Shown: piece by piece, positions 26,910-36,821 of the stretch
Layout: the number at the start of each line of letters is the position of its first letter
Numbering within the stretch: the stretch's first letter is position 1
NCBI GenBank assembly: GCA_913030825.1
Contig: CAJWCU010000007.1
Span: 62,001-126,000, forward strand
DNA from: an uncultured Rhodospirillaceae bacterium
GTDB taxonomy: Bacteria > Pseudomonadota > Alphaproteobacteria > Rhodospirillales > Casp-alpha2
DNA: 64,000 nt
Reading direction: 5' to 3'
Translations under genes and position numbers: made by a program
Notes under the pieces: model-generated
What the model saw: only the letters and a program-made list of their open reading frames with translations
The model's database searches: none
What the model was told of the DNA's origin: nothing

Positions 26910-28046
26910 ATGCAAATCGTCGACTTCGCCTTTAACTACGTCGTGGTCTTCCTGATCGTTTTGACGATTTTGGTTTTCGTCCACGAATGGGGCCATTACT
27001 GGGTCGCGCGGCGCGCCGGTGTGCGGGTCGAGGTGTTTTCCATCGGCTTCGGGCCTGAAATCTACGGCTGGACCGATAAGCACGATACCCGCTGGAAGAT
27101 CAGCGCCATCCCGCTGGGCGGGTATGTGAAGATGTTCGGCGAGGCCGATCTCGGCTGGGAAGAAGAGGAAGAATCCCGGCCGTTGTCGCCCGAAGAAAAA
27201 GCCGTTTCCTTCCACCACAAGAAACTCTGGCAGCGGTCGGCCATCGTTGCCGCCGGTCCCATTGCCAATTTCATTTTTGCCGCCGTTCTGGTCGCTCTGT
27301 TGGCCGGGATCGTCGGCACCGCGCGGCCCTTGGCTGCCGTCGGCGAAGTGCAGGAGGGCAGCGCCGCCGCCGAGGCGCAACTGCAGCCCGGTGACCGTAT
27401 TACCGCCATCGATGGCGAGCCGGTCAAATGGTTCGACGATCTACGCCGTATGGTTTCCGCCAAACCGGGACAGGAAATGTCCATGGATGTGGCGCGTGGG
27501 TCTGAAACGCTGATCGTTTCCGTTACGCCGGCGCCTCATACGGTCGAAGGCCAGGATGCGCCGATCGGCCTGTTGGGCGTGCGGTTCGATCCCGAAGCCG
27601 TCGAATACATTCGCCAGGGCCCGATTGACGCGGTTTCCACCGGAGTCGGCTACACGGTCGGCATGGTGACCCGGATTTTCGGTGTGTTGGGTGAGATGAT
27701 CACCGGCCACCGTTCCGCCGAGGAATTGGGCGGACCGCTTCGTATCGCCCAGCTTTCCGGCGATATCGCACAATTGGGGATCAAGGAATTGATGATGTTC
27801 ATGGCGGCGCTGTCCGTCAATCTGGGCCTGATCAACCTATTCCCGATCCCGGTGCTCGATGGTGGCCGTTTGGTGTTCTACGCGGCGGAAGGGCTGCGGG
27901 GGCGTCCGGTGGCACCCAAGATCGAGGAATATGGTATGCGTTTCGGTCTGGCGTTGGTGCTGTTTCTCGTCGTATTCGTGACCTGGAATGATATAACCCA
28001 GATGCCGTGGGACCGGGTGGTTGAGTGGTTCAAGGGGTTAATTTAA
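26910..28046 (+). CDS. rseP: RIP metalloprotease RseP
   Basis: Site-2-type intramembrane zinc protease that cleaves anti-sigma factors and signal-peptide remnants. The 378 residues show the zinc motif HEWGH at 25-29 in the first helix, a single periplasmic PDZ domain near 115-200 (VGEVQEGSAAAEAQLQPGD), and NLFPIPVLDGGRL near 308-320 with the third zinc ligand. The ATG at 26910 has AGAAGGA upstream; a start six codons earlier is less likely. It sits between dxr and bamA as usual. Confidence 0.95.
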   Translation: MQIVDFAFNYVVVFLIVLTILVFVHEWGHYWVARRAGVRVEVFSIGFGPEIYGWTDKHDTRWKISAIPLGGYVKMFGEADLGWEEEEESRPLSPEEKAVSFHHKKLWQRSAIVAAGPIANFIFAAVLVALLAGIVGTARPLAAVGEVQEGSAAAEAQLQPGDRITAIDGEPVKWFDDLRRMVSAKPGQEMSMDVARGSETLIVSVTPAPHTVEGQDAPIGLLGVRFDPEAVEYIRQGPIDAVSTGVGYTVGMVTRIFGVLGEMITGHRSAEELGGPLRIAQLSGDIAQLGIKELMMFMAALSVNLGLINLFPIPVLDGGRLVFYAAEGLRGRPVAPKIEEYGMRFGLALVLFLVVFVTWNDITQMPWDRVVEWFKGLI

Positions 28047-28118
28047 CGTCTTGCCAATCATTTAGGTCCATAAGAGGCCGTTACCTGGGAACTGGGCAAT
28101 TGCGTTCGGGGGAATAAA

Positions 28119-30395
28119 TTGGAGCGTCTTTCACGACTCCTTATCGGCTTAGTGATGATCGCCGCCATTTGGGGCGCGCCGTCACCCTTGTCCGCGCAGG
28201 GCCGAACCGTGATCAGCGAGATCGTGGTCGAGGGCGCCCAACGTGTCGAGCCGGGCACCGTCCGTTCCTACCTCCTGATCAAGGAAGGTGAGCCTGCGGA
28301 CCCGGTGCGTATCAACCGTTCCCTGAAAAGCCTGTTCGCCACCGGCCTGTTCGCCGATGTCACTATGCGCCAGGACGGCACGCGGTTGATCGTCAACGTG
28401 GTCGAAAACCCGATCATCAACCGGGTCGCCTTCGAAGGAAACAAGAAGGTCGAGAATTCCACACTGGAGGGTGAAGTCACCTTGCGGCCGCGCGTCATCT
28501 TCACCCGCGCCAAGGTCCAGGCCGATTTGCAGCGTATTCTGGCGGTTTACCGCGCGACCGGCCGGTTTGGCGCCACCGTTGAGCCCAAGGTCATCCGCCT
28601 GCCGCAGAACCGCATCGATCTGGCATTCGAGATCAACGAGGGTGAGCCGACCAAGGTCGAGCACATCGCCTTCATCGGCAACGAATTCTTCGACGACGAC
28701 GATCTGCGCGAAAACATCCAGACCAAGGAATCGATCTGGTACCGGTTTCTGTCGACGGACGACAGCTACGACCCGGACCGCATGACGCTCGACCGCGAAT
28801 TGCTGCGCCGGTTCTACTTGCGCAACGGATTCGCCGATTTCCGCGTTCAGTCGGCGGTCGCCGAATTGACCCGCGACCGCAAGAATTTCTTCATCACGTT
28901 CAGTGTCCAGGAAGGCAAGCGTTACAAGTTCGGCAAGATCGACGTGGTCACGACGATCCGTAATCTGGATGTCGAAGCCATGAAGAAAGAGGTCGATATC
29001 GATGAAGGCGATTGGTACGACGCCAGCCTTGTCGACGAGACCATTCAGAAATTGACCGATGCCGTGGGCGAGCAGGGGTTCGCCTTCGTCGAAGTGCGTC
29101 CGCGCCTGGATCGTGATCGCGATAACAAAGTCATCGCCATCCAATTCGAAATCAACGAAGGCCCGCGTGTCTTTGTCGAACGGATCAATATCGTCGGCAA
29201 CGTGCGGACCAAGGACGAAGTGATCCGCCGCGAATTCCGCCTGGTCGAGGGCGATGCATTCAATTCGGCCAAGCTGCGCCGGTCGCGTCAACGTATTCAG
29301 AACCTGGATTTCTTCGAAAACGTTGAATTGGAGCCGACGCCCGGCAGTTCGCCGGACAAAGCGGTCATCAACGTGACCGTGGCGGAGAAATCGACCGGGT
29401 CTATTTCCATCGGTGCCGGTTTCTCGACGGACCAAGGGGCGCTCGCCGATTTTGGTCTGCGTGAACGCAACCTGTTGGGCACGGGCCGCGATCTGTCTCT
29501 GCGCTTCATCATCGCCGCGCGGCGCAGCGAAATCGATCTCAAGTTCACGGAGCCGTTCTTCCTGAACCGCGATATCACGGCCGGTGCCGATGCCTTCCGG
29601 GTTACCGAGGATCTGCAGGACTACGGTTCGTTCGATAAGAAGCGGACAGGTTTCCGGCTGCGCGCGGGCTACCACATCACCGAGTTGCTGACCCAGAACT
29701 GGGCCTACGAGCTGCGCCAGGAAAAGATCACCGATGTCGATACGTCGGCGTCGCTGGTCGTGCAGGATGCGGCGGGCACGTTCCTGTTCTCCTCCGTCGA
29801 ACACGGCATCATGTACGATACCCGAGACAGCCGCCTGACGCCGACCAAGGGCTATTTCGCGCGCCTTGCGACCAATTTCGCCGGCCTTGGCGGTGACGTT
29901 TACAGCGTCAAAAACATTCTGTCCGGCGCTTATCACTGGACGCCGCGCGAAGGGTTCCTGGTCACACTCGGCGGCCGCACGGGCTATGTCGTTGCGATAC
30001 AGGACGATGTCTTGCTGTCCGAACGCTTCTTCGTCGGCGGACGCGACTTGCGCGGCTTTGCGCCCGGCGGTGTCGGTCCGCGCGACGTATCAACGGACGA
30101 CTCTCTCGGCGGCGAATGGATGTATTCCGGCACGCTCGAACTCGGCTTCCCGCTGGGCCTGCCGAGCGAACTCGGCGTCAGCGGCCGCGTCTTTACCGAT
30201 GTCGGTAGTGCCGGCGCGATTGCGACAAATCGCTCAGGTATCGAGGATACGGGCTCCCTCCGTGCCGCTGCCGGGTTCGGTATTACCTGGAAATCACCGT
30301 TCGGCCCGCTCGGGCTGGACTTCGGGATTCCCATCGTGAAGGAATCCTTTGATGAAACCGAGATCGTCCGTATCAATTTCGGTACGCGATTCTAG
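28119..30395 (+). CDS. bamA: Outer membrane protein assembly factor BamA
   Basis: Core of the BAM complex that inserts beta-barrel proteins into the outer membrane. The 758 residues begin with a signal peptide (about 1-26, cleavage after LSA). Five POTRA domains run to about residue 420, followed by a 16-strand barrel containing GGRDLRGFAPGG with the conserved RGF loop. It ends in INFGTRF, a terminal phenylalanine beta-signal. The start is TTG (28119) with GGGGGAA upstream. It is followed by skp, its periplasmic chaperone. Confidence 0.97.
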   Translation: MERLSRLLIGLVMIAAIWGAPSPLSAQGRTVISEIVVEGAQRVEPGTVRSYLLIKEGEPADPVRINRSLKSLFATGLFADVTMRQDGTRLIVNVVENPIINRVAFEGNKKVENSTLEGEVTLRPRVIFTRAKVQADLQRILAVYRATGRFGATVEPKVIRLPQNRIDLAFEINEGEPTKVEHIAFIGNEFFDDDDLRENIQTKESIWYRFLSTDDSYDPDRMTLDRELLRRFYLRNGFADFRVQSAVAELTRDRKNFFITFSVQEGKRYKFGKIDVVTTIRNLDVEAMKKEVDIDEGDWYDASLVDETIQKLTDAVGEQGFAFVEVRPRLDRDRDNKVIAIQFEINEGPRVFVERINIVGNVRTKDEVIRREFRLVEGDAFNSAKLRRSRQRIQNLDFFENVELEPTPGSSPDKAVINVTVAEKSTGSISIGAGFSTDQGALADFGLRERNLLGTGRDLSLRFIIAARRSEIDLKFTEPFFLNRDITAGADAFRVTEDLQDYGSFDKKRTGFRLRAGYHITELLTQNWAYELRQEKITDVDTSASLVVQDAAGTFLFSSVEHGIMYDTRDSRLTPTKGYFARLATNFAGLGGDVYSVKNILSGAYHWTPREGFLVTLGGRTGYVVAIQDDVLLSERFFVGGRDLRGFAPGGVGPRDVSTDDSLGGEWMYSGTLELGFPLGLPSELGVSGRVFTDVGSAGAIATNRSGIEDTGSLRAAAGFGITWKSPFGPLGLDFGIPIVKESFDETEIVRINFGTRF

Positions 30396-30404
30396 GAGGT
30401 TCTT

Positions 30405-31025
30405 TTGTTCACCTACGCCAAATTTATGCTTCGGCGGGCCCTGGTCCCGGCGCTTTGTTTGATCGTCCCCGTCGCCGCCCAGGCGCAGCAACAGACGCAA
30501 ACCGGCGATCAGGCGACACAGGAAGATATCGCCGCCCGCGCGGCCAAGGTGGCTGTTCTGGACGTTCAGCGCATTTTGCGCGAAGCCAAGGCCATGAAAA
30601 CCATCCGCGATCAGGTCTCGCAGCTGCGTAAGGCGTACCAGCAGGAGATCGAATCCAAACAGGCGGACCTGCGCAGCGAAAACGAAGACCTGCGCCGCAA
30701 ACGGACGATTCTGTCGTCCGATGCCTTTGATGAAGAACGCCGCAAATTCGATCAGAAAGTCGCCGACGTTCAACGCCTGGTGCAGTCGCGTAACCAGCAA
30801 TTGGACCGCGCGAATGCCGAAGCGGTTATCGAAGTTCAGAAGGTCTACAACCAGATCGTTCTGGAACTCGCCAATGAGCGGTCCTACGGCCTGATCTTCC
30901 GCAAAAGCGCCACCATCGTCGTGCACCCGCCGATCGAAGTGACACCGGAGGTTTTGGCACGTCTCGACAAACGCCTGCCTGCGGTCAAGGTCACTCCGCC
31001 GACGGCGGCTCCCGCCAAACAGTAA
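30405..31025 (+). CDS. skp: OmpH/Skp family periplasmic chaperone
   Basis: Holds unfolded outer-membrane proteins on the way to BamA. The 206 residues have a signal peptide (cleavage after AQA near residue 28) and then a long charged coiled-coil (about 75-160, rich in K, E, Q, R). These form the tentacle helices around the VAVLDVQRIL beta strand. The start TTG at 30405 has a perfect AGGAGG site; a later ATG at 30426 would shorten the signal peptide. The C-terminus is proline/alanine-rich. Confidence 0.92.
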   Translation: MFTYAKFMLRRALVPALCLIVPVAAQAQQQTQTGDQATQEDIAARAAKVAVLDVQRILREAKAMKTIRDQVSQLRKAYQQEIESKQADLRSENEDLRRKRTILSSDAFDEERRKFDQKVADVQRLVQSRNQQLDRANAEAVIEVQKVYNQIVLELANERSYGLIFRKSATIVVHPPIEVTPEVLARLDKRLPAVKVTPPTAAPAKQ

Positions 31026-31034
31026 GAGCGGATT

Positions 31035-32063
31035 ATGGCCGACCCCCGATTCTTCACGAGGGCCGGGCCCTTTTCTCTGGCTGAATTGGCGAAGGTTACC
31101 GGGGCGAGTATCGCCCCGGGCGCCCCGGCGGAACTCGACCTGGTCGATGTCATGCCGTTGGACAAGGCGGGCGAGGGCGACCTGACCTTCATCGATAATC
31201 GTAAGTATTTGGACGCCTTTCGGGCGACCAAGGCCTCGGCCATTCTTGCCGCGCCGGATTTGGCCGATCAGGCCCCGACCGAAGCAGCCTTGTTGCTATG
31301 CGATGATCCGTATCGGGCCTATGCCAAGGCCGCAGCGGCATTTTACCCGCGCCCGGTTGTCGAGCCCGGAATATCGCCGGGTGCTTACGTCTCACCGAAC
31401 GCAACGATCGGTGCCGGGTGCCGGATCGAACCCGGGGCTGTCGTGCAGGATGGGGCTGAAATCGGTGCCAACTGTTTGATTGGTCCGGCCGCGGTGATCG
31501 ACCGGGGGGTAACCCTGGGATCGGACTGCGAGATCGGCGCCAATGTCACCTTGCAGCATTGCGTGCTCGGCGATCGGGTCTACATCCATCCCGGTGTGCG
31601 TGTCGGGCAGGACGGATTCGGCTTCGCCCCCGGGGCGGACGGCCATTTGAAGGTGCCGCAGATCGGGCGCGTGGTCATCGACTCAGATGTTGAAATCGGC
31701 GCGAATACGACGATCGACCGGGGCGCCGGGCCGGATACGGTGATCGGTCAGGGATCGAAGATCGACAATCTGGTTCAGATCGGCCACAACGTGGAAATCG
31801 GGCGCGGCTGCATCATCGTCAGTCAGGTCGGTATTTCCGGCAGTACCAAGGTGGGCGATTTTGTTATGATCGGCGGCCAAGCGGGGATTGCCGGCCATTT
31901 GGAAGTTGGTGCCGGCGCGCGCATTGCGGCGCAAAGCGGCCTCATGCGGAACGTTCCGCCGGGGGCGACCGTGGGTGGTTCGCCCGCCAGGGACATGCGG
32001 GACTGGCTCAAGGAATCGGCGGCGTTGTCGAAACTGGCCAGGAAGAAAGGAGACCGGGCGTAA
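31035..32063 (+). CDS. lpxD: UDP-3-O-(3-hydroxymyristoyl)glucosamine N-acyltransferase
   Basis: Third enzyme of lipid A synthesis; adds the N-linked hydroxyacyl chain. The 342 residues have the N-terminal uridine-binding domain ([25 protein letters not shown]) and then left-handed beta-helix hexapeptide repeats from about residue 105. These include the catalytic-region motif [14 protein letters not shown] (histidine in IGHN). It overlaps fabZ by one base (TAATG). Confidence 0.96.
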   Translation: MADPRFFTRAGPFSLAELAKVTGASIAPGAPAELDLVDVMPLDKAGEGDLTFIDNRKYLDAFRATKASAILAAPDLADQAPTEAALLLCDDPYRAYAKAAAAFYPRPVVEPGISPGAYVSPNATIGAGCRIEPGAVVQDGAEIGANCLIGPAAVIDRGVTLGSDCEIGANVTLQHCVLGDRVYIHPGVRVGQDGFGFAPGADGHLKVPQIGRVVIDSDVEIGANTTIDRGAGPDTVIGQGSKIDNLVQIGHNVEIGRGCIIVSQVGISGSTKVGDFVMIGGQAGIAGHLEVGAGARIAAQSGLMRNVPPGATVGGSPARDMRDWLKESAALSKLARKKGDRA

Positions 32064-32527
32064 TGGATTCCGAAGCAAGCACGGAAACCATGGAAATGGA
32101 CATCAACCGGATCATGGAATTGATCCCGCACCGATATCCGTTCCTCCTGATCGACAGGATTATCGACGCGGTGCCGGGTGAAAGAGGCATCGGCATCAAG
32201 AACGTCACCATCAATGAGCCGTTCTTTCAGGGCCATTTCCCAGGGCATCCCATCATGCCGGGCGTGCTGATCGTCGAAGCGATGGCGCAGACCGCCGGTG
32301 CGTTGGTCATGGCGGGATTGGACAACGCCGACAATGCTCTGGTTTATTTCATGACGGTTGAGAACGCCCGGTTCCGCAAGCCCGTGGTCCCTGGGGACTG
32401 CGTGCACATCCACGTGGAAATGGTGCAGAATCGCGGCGACGTTTGGAAATTCAAAGGCCGCGCCATCGTCGATGGCGTGCTCAAGGCAGAGGCCGTCTAT
32501 TCGGCTATGATCGCGAGACAAAAATGA
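32063..32527 (+). CDS. fabZ: 3-hydroxyacyl-[acyl-carrier-protein] dehydratase FabZ
   Basis: Dehydratase of fatty acid synthesis, competing with LpxA/LpxD for hydroxyacyl-ACP. The 154 residues form a hot-dog fold with His58 in [13 protein letters not shown] and Glu72 in LIVEAMAQ. The first 10 or so residues are acidic and variable. It is coupled to both neighbours (one-base overlap with lpxD, ATGA overlap with lpxA), the typical lpxD-fabZ-lpxA arrangement. Confidence 0.97.
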   Translation: MDSEASTETMEMDINRIMELIPHRYPFLLIDRIIDAVPGERGIGIKNVTINEPFFQGHFPGHPIMPGVLIVEAMAQTAGALVMAGLDNADNALVYFMTVENARFRKPVVPGDCVHIHVEMVQNRGDVWKFKGRAIVDGVLKAEAVYSAMIARQK

Positions 32528-33324
32528 CCGATATCCATGCCAGCGCCGCCGTCCACAAGGACGCGGAGGTCGGCGAGGGGGTCAAGATCGGCCCGTTCTG
32601 CGTCGTCGGCCCGAACGCGCGCTTGGGTGACGGGGTTGAATTGCTGTCCCATGTCGTTGTCGAGGGACATACGGAAGTCGGCGCCCATACCCGCGCGTTT
32701 CCCTTCGCCTCTCTGGGCCATGCGCCTCAAGACTTGAAATTCAAGGGCGAGGTCTCGCGCTTGGTGATCGGCGCCAACAACATCATCCGCGAACATGTCA
32801 CCATGAACCCGGGAACCGAAGGTGGCGGGCTCGAGACCCGCGTCGGCAACAACTGCCTGTTCATGGTCGGTGCTCATGTCGCGCACGACTGCCAGCTTGC
32901 CGACAATGTCATTCTGGTCAATAACGCGACCCTGGCCGGGCATGTGTCGATCCAGGAATGGGCGATCGTCGGCGGCCTGTCGGCGGTGCATCAGTTCGTG
33001 CGGATCGGCCGCCACGCCATGATCGGCGGCATGACCGGCGTGACGCAGGACGTGATCCCTTACGGCTCGGTCACGGGCAACCGGGCAAAGCTGGAAGGCC
33101 TCAATCTCGTTGGCCTCAAGCGCCGCGATTTCGACCGCGAAACGATCCACGCCTTGCGCCAGGCCTATCGCCTGATCTTCGCGCAGGAAGGCACCATGGC
33201 CGAACGCCTGGCCGACGTCGCCGAGTTATTCGGCGACAACCAGCCGGTCATGGAAATCGTCGAATTCATCAGCTCCGATTCCTCGCGCTCCATCTGCCAG
33301 CCCATGGTGGAGGATGCCGCCTAA
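32524..33324 (+). CDS. lpxA: UDP-N-acetylglucosamine O-acyltransferase
   Basis: First enzyme of lipid A synthesis. The 266 residues are hexapeptide repeats followed by a helical C-terminal domain. His121 in [11 protein letters not shown] is the catalytic base, and [17 protein letters not shown] is the family landmark. The start at 32524 overlaps the fabZ stop (ATGA). An upstream in-frame start would lie inside fabZ and is not used. It overlaps lpxI by 11 bases. Confidence 0.97.
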   Translation: MTDIHASAAVHKDAEVGEGVKIGPFCVVGPNARLGDGVELLSHVVVEGHTEVGAHTRAFPFASLGHAPQDLKFKGEVSRLVIGANNIIREHVTMNPGTEGGGLETRVGNNCLFMVGAHVAHDCQLADNVILVNNATLAGHVSIQEWAIVGGLSAVHQFVRIGRHAMIGGMTGVTQDVIPYGSVTGNRAKLEGLNLVGLKRRDFDRETIHALRQAYRLIFAQEGTMAERLADVAELFGDNQPVMEIVEFISSDSSRSICQPMVEDAA

Positions 33325-34162
33325 CGCCCCCAAGTTGGGCCTGATCGCGGGCGGCGGTCTGCTGCCCGAAATTCTGGCCAAGCGCTGCCGCGATAGCGGC
33401 CGGGGCCTGTTCGTTGCCGTGTTGAACGGTCAGGGCGATCCAACGCGCTATCCCGCCGATTGCACCGAGACCTTTCGTTTGGGCGCCGCCGGAAAACTCA
33501 TCAAGCACCTCCGCGCAGAAGGCGTCGAAGAGGTCACTTTCGCCGGGTCCGTCCGCCGCCCCAAGGCGACCGACCTGATTCCCGATCTCTGGACCACCAA
33601 GTTCCTGGCGCGCACCAAGGCCATGGGACTGGGCGATGACGGCTTGCTGTCCGCCATCGTCCAGGCGTTGGAGACGGAAGAGGGCTTTCGCGTCGTCGGC
33701 CCGAGTGAGATCGCTCCCGAGCTTCTGGCGCCCACCGGTGCCGTCGGAAGTCATTCTCTGAGCCTCGCCATGGCCGCGGACCTGGCCGCCGGGATCGCGG
33801 GCGCGCGCGATCTGGGGCGCCGCGACGTCGGGCAAGCGGTGATCGCCAAAGGCGGCAAGGTGATCTGCGAGGAAGGCCTGGAAGGCACCGAAGCCCTGGT
33901 CCGTGGGGCCGGAGAGGCCGCCCGCGGCGGCATCCTCGTAAAGGCCATGAAACCCGCCCAGGAAGCCCGTGTCGATCTGCCTGCCAGCGGCCCGGACACG
34001 GTCGATCAGGCCGTTGCGGCAGGGCTCGCAGGGATCGCCGTGGAGGCCGGGCGTTCCCTGATGCTCGACCGTGAGACGATGGTGGCGCGTGCCGACGCGG
34101 CGGGGATCGTCCTCTACGGTTTTAGCGAGGCGGACGCGACGCCCGACGCGGGGACCGCATGA
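33314..34162 (+). CDS. lpxI: UDP-2,3-diacylglucosamine pyrophosphatase LpxI
   Basis: Makes lipid X from UDP-diacylglucosamine. The 282 residues match the LpxI (DUF1009) family that replaces LpxH in alphaproteobacteria: start KLGLIAGGGLLPEILA, TFAGSVRRPK, and the C-terminal catalytic domain with GQAVIAKGGKVICEEGLEGTE-type sequence (seen around residue 175-195). It carries no calcineurin-type metal motif. It overlaps lpxA and lpxB (ATGA), so the pathway genes lpxD-fabZ-lpxA-lpxI-lpxB form one coupled unit. Confidence 0.94.
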   Translation: MPPNAPKLGLIAGGGLLPEILAKRCRDSGRGLFVAVLNGQGDPTRYPADCTETFRLGAAGKLIKHLRAEGVEEVTFAGSVRRPKATDLIPDLWTTKFLARTKAMGLGDDGLLSAIVQALETEEGFRVVGPSEIAPELLAPTGAVGSHSLSLAMAADLAAGIAGARDLGRRDVGQAVIAKGGKVICEEGLEGTEALVRGAGEAARGGILVKAMKPAQEARVDLPASGPDTVDQAVAAGLAGIAVEAGRSLMLDRETMVARADAAGIVLYGFSEADATPDAGTA

Positions 34163-35346
34163 CCGGCGCGGCACCCTTGATTTATGTGATCGCGGGCGAA
34201 GCATCTGGCGATGCGCTGGGCGCAGGTATGATGGCCGCGATTTCCGAACAGACGGCGGGACAGGCCGCGTTTGCCGGGATCGGCGGGCCGCTGATGGCGG
34301 AACAGGGGCTCGCCAGCCTGTTTCCCATGGACGATTTGGCGGTCATGGGCTTGGCGGAGGTCTTGCCGCGTCTGCCGGACCTGTTGAAACGCATGAAAGA
34401 GGCGCGGACGGATATCCTGGCCAAGCGGCCGCAAGTCCTGGTGACCATCGATTCACCGGATTTCTGTTTCCGTGTCGCGAAGAAGGTCAAGGCCGCCCGA
34501 CCGGACCTGCCCATCGTGCATTACGTGGCGCCCACGGTCTGGGCCTGGCGTCCGGGCCGGGCCAGGGCCGTCGCGCGGTTCCTCGACCATCTGCTTTGTC
34601 TCTATCCGTTCGAGCCGCCGTATTTCGAGGCCGAGGGCTTGGCCGCGACCTTCGTCGGCCACCCCATCGCCGAATGCCCGGCGACACAGCCGGGGGCGGA
34701 GGCCAGCGCATCGGCGTTCCGGGCCCGCCTGGGGCTGGCTCCGGACGATCAGGTCCTGGCGGTTCTCCCGGGTAGCCGGTCCGGCGAATTGGACCGTCAT
34801 CTCGATGTGTTCGGCGAGACCCTGACGCGCCTTTGGGCGGACGGTTGGCGTGGGCGCATCGTCGTGCCGACTCTGACGCGGCATCTCGACCGCATCCGGG
34901 CCGCGACTGCCGAATGGCCCGGCAGCGCCGTCGCCGTGACCGGAGACGCGGATAAATGGGGCGCTTTCGCCGCCGCGGCGGAGCAGGGGGGGGCGCTTGC
35001 CGCGTCGGGCACGGTTACCTTGGAATTGGCGGCGGCGGGCGTGCCGTCGCTGATCGCCTATCGGGTCTCCGGCCTAAGCGCTGCCATCGCCAAACGGATG
35101 ATCCGGGTGCCGCACGTGGGGTTGGTGAATATCCTGATGAAGCGGGAAGTGATGCCCGAGTTCCTGCAAGAAAACTGCCGGGCCGACCTCTTGGCACCGG
35201 CGCTGTCGGGGCTGCTGAGCAGTGCCGATGTCCGGGGCGCACAACAGTCCGATTGCAGGGCCGCCATGGCGCTGCTCCGCGCCCCCGAGGGCAGCCCGGC
35301 CCAGAGCGCGGCGCGGACCGTCACACGTTTGCTTCCGGCGATCTGA
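34159..35346 (+). CDS. lpxB: Lipid-A-disaccharide synthase
   Basis: Glycosyltransferase (GT19) that joins lipid X and UDP-diacylglucosamine. The 395 residues contain AGEASGDALGAGMM near the start, IDSPDFCFRVAKK, YVAPTVWAWRPGRA and VGHPIAE, followed by LPGSRSGELDRH and the C-terminal ASGTVTLELAAAGVP. It is the last gene of the lpx run and is followed within 15 bases by a bidirectional terminator. Confidence 0.96.
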   Translation: MTGAAPLIYVIAGEASGDALGAGMMAAISEQTAGQAAFAGIGGPLMAEQGLASLFPMDDLAVMGLAEVLPRLPDLLKRMKEARTDILAKRPQVLVTIDSPDFCFRVAKKVKAARPDLPIVHYVAPTVWAWRPGRARAVARFLDHLLCLYPFEPPYFEAEGLAATFVGHPIAECPATQPGAEASASAFRARLGLAPDDQVLAVLPGSRSGELDRHLDVFGETLTRLWADGWRGRIVVPTLTRHLDRIRAATAEWPGSAVAVTGDADKWGAFAAAAEQGGALAASGTVTLELAAAGVPSLIAYRVSGLSAAIAKRMIRVPHVGLVNILMKREVMPEFLQENCRADLLAPALSGLLSSADVRGAQQSDCRAAMALLRAPEGSPAQSAARTVTRLLPAI

Positions 35347-35350
35347 CGAG

Positions 35351-35390
35351 GCCAAAAAGAAAAGGCCGCCCCGAAGGGCGGCCTTTCCAA
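35351..35390. terminator. Bidirectional terminator between lpxB and gltA
   Basis: A perfect 11-bp stem (AAAGGCCGCCC at 35361-35371 with GGGCGGCCTTT at 35376-35386) has a CGAA loop. The A-rich left flank gives TCTTTTTGGC on the minus strand after the stem, ideal for gltA. On the plus strand the CTTT end serves lpxB. It separates two convergent genes. Confidence 0.9.
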
Positions 35391-35412
35391 AACGTCTTTT
35401 TAAGACAGCGGC

Positions 35413-36726
35413 TTAGCGCTTGTCGATCGGCACATAGGGCCGTTCGGTGTAGCCGGTGTAGAGCTGACGCGGACGGCCGATCTTCTGGCTCGGATCCTCG
35501 ATCATCTCGTTCCACTGGGCGACCCAGCCGACCGTGCGGGCGACGGCGAACAGCACGGTGAACATGCTGGTCGGGATGCCCATGGCCTTGAAGATGATGC
35601 CCGAATAGAAGTCGACGTTCGGGAACAGCTTGCGGTCCACGAAGTACTCGTCTTCCAGCGCGATGCGCTCCAGTTCCATGGCGAGGTCGAGAAGCGGCTC
35701 GTCCTTGATGCCTAGTTCGTCGAGAACTTCATGGCAGGACTGGCGCATGACCTTGGCGCGCGGATCCATGTTCTTGTAGACCCGGTGGCCGAAGCCCATC
35801 AGACGGAACGGATCGTTCTTGTCCTTGGCCTTCTTGATGTACTCGTTGATGTTGTCCTTGTGGCCGATCTCGGCGAGCATTTCGAGGACCGCCTCGTTGG
35901 CGCCGCCGTGGGCCGGGCCCCAGAGGGACGCGATGCCGGCCGAGATGCAGGCGAACGGGTTGGCGCCCGAGGAGCCGGCGAGACGCACGGTCGAGGTCGA
36001 GGCGTTCTGCTCGTGGTCGGCATGCAAGGTCAGGATGCGGTCCATGGCGCGGGCCAGGACGGGGCTGACCTTGTATTCCTCGCAGGGCGTCGCATACATC
36101 ATGTGCAGGAAGTTTTCGGCGAAGGTCAGCTCGTTACGCGGATAGATGAACGGCTGGCCCAGCGAGTACTTGTACGCCCAGGCGGCGATCGTCGGCATCT
36201 TGGCGATCAGCCGGTAAGAGGCGATCACCCGGTGCTGCGGATCGTTGATGTCGGTCGAGTCGTGATAGAACGCCGACAACGCACCGACAACGCCGCACAT
36301 CACCGCCATCGGGTGGGCGTCGCGCCGGAAGCCACGGTAGAAGTTGGCCAGTTGCTCGTGCAGCATGGTGTGATAGGTGATGTCATGCTCGAACTTCGAC
36401 TTCTGGTCGGCGGTCGGCAGTTCACCCATCAGCAGCAGGTAGCAGACTTCCATGAAGTCTGAATGTTCGGCCAGATCCTGGATCGGGACACCGCGATACA
36501 GCAGGATGCCCGCGTCACCGTCGATGTAGGTGATTTTGGACTCGCAGCTCCCCGTGGAGGTGAAGCCCGGATCGTAGGTAAAGCAATCGGTCTCGGCATA
36601 GAGCTTGCGGACGTCGATGACGGACGGGCCGACGCTGGCGTCCATCACGCCGAGCTCGTACGACTTGCCGTCGCGGTTGTCCGTCAGGGTGAACGTGGCG
36701 TTTTTGCCGTTGGCGGTGTCACTCAT
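35413..36726 (-). CDS. gltA: Citrate synthase
   Basis: Condenses acetyl-CoA and oxaloacetate, entering the TCA cycle. The 437 residues have the catalytic histidines in [13 protein letters not shown] and [11 protein letters not shown]-type sequence, and [15 protein letters not shown] near residue 310. The length and N-terminal domain (KATYEL-like [17 protein letters not shown]) fit the type II, NADH-regulated enzymes of Gram-negatives. The ATG at 36726 has an AGGAGGGAAG site; a start seven codons earlier is poorer. gltX is 95 bases upstream. Confidence 0.97.
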   Translation of the reverse strand: MSDTANGKNATFTLTDNRDGKSYELGVMDASVGPSVIDVRKLYAETDCFTYDPGFTSTGSCESKITYIDGDAGILLYRGVPIQDLAEHSDFMEVCYLLLMGELPTADQKSKFEHDITYHTMLHEQLANFYRGFRRDAHPMAVMCGVVGALSAFYHDSTDINDPQHRVIASYRLIAKMPTIAAWAYKYSLGQPFIYPRNELTFAENFLHMMYATPCEEYKVSPVLARAMDRILTLHADHEQNASTSTVRLAGSSGANPFACISAGIASLWGPAHGGANEAVLEMLAEIGHKDNINEYIKKAKDKNDPFRLMGFGHRVYKNMDPRAKVMRQSCHEVLDELGIKDEPLLDLAMELERIALEDEYFVDRKLFPNVDFYSGIIFKAMGIPTSMFTVLFAVARTVGWVAQWNEMIEDPSQKIGRPRQLYTGYTERPYVPIDKR

Positions 36727-36821
36727 TCTTCCCTCCTTAATGGGCATCGGAAACCGGGGTCTCCGAGTGTTTCGGCACCAAGGCCGTCAGATGTTCGTCG
36801 GCTCTACCTGGCCGTTCGGGG

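Noticed and set aside
28088-28107. GGAAC...CGTT upstream of bamA as an EcfG-type promoter
   Set aside because: The spacing is about 10 bases instead of the 16-17 required.
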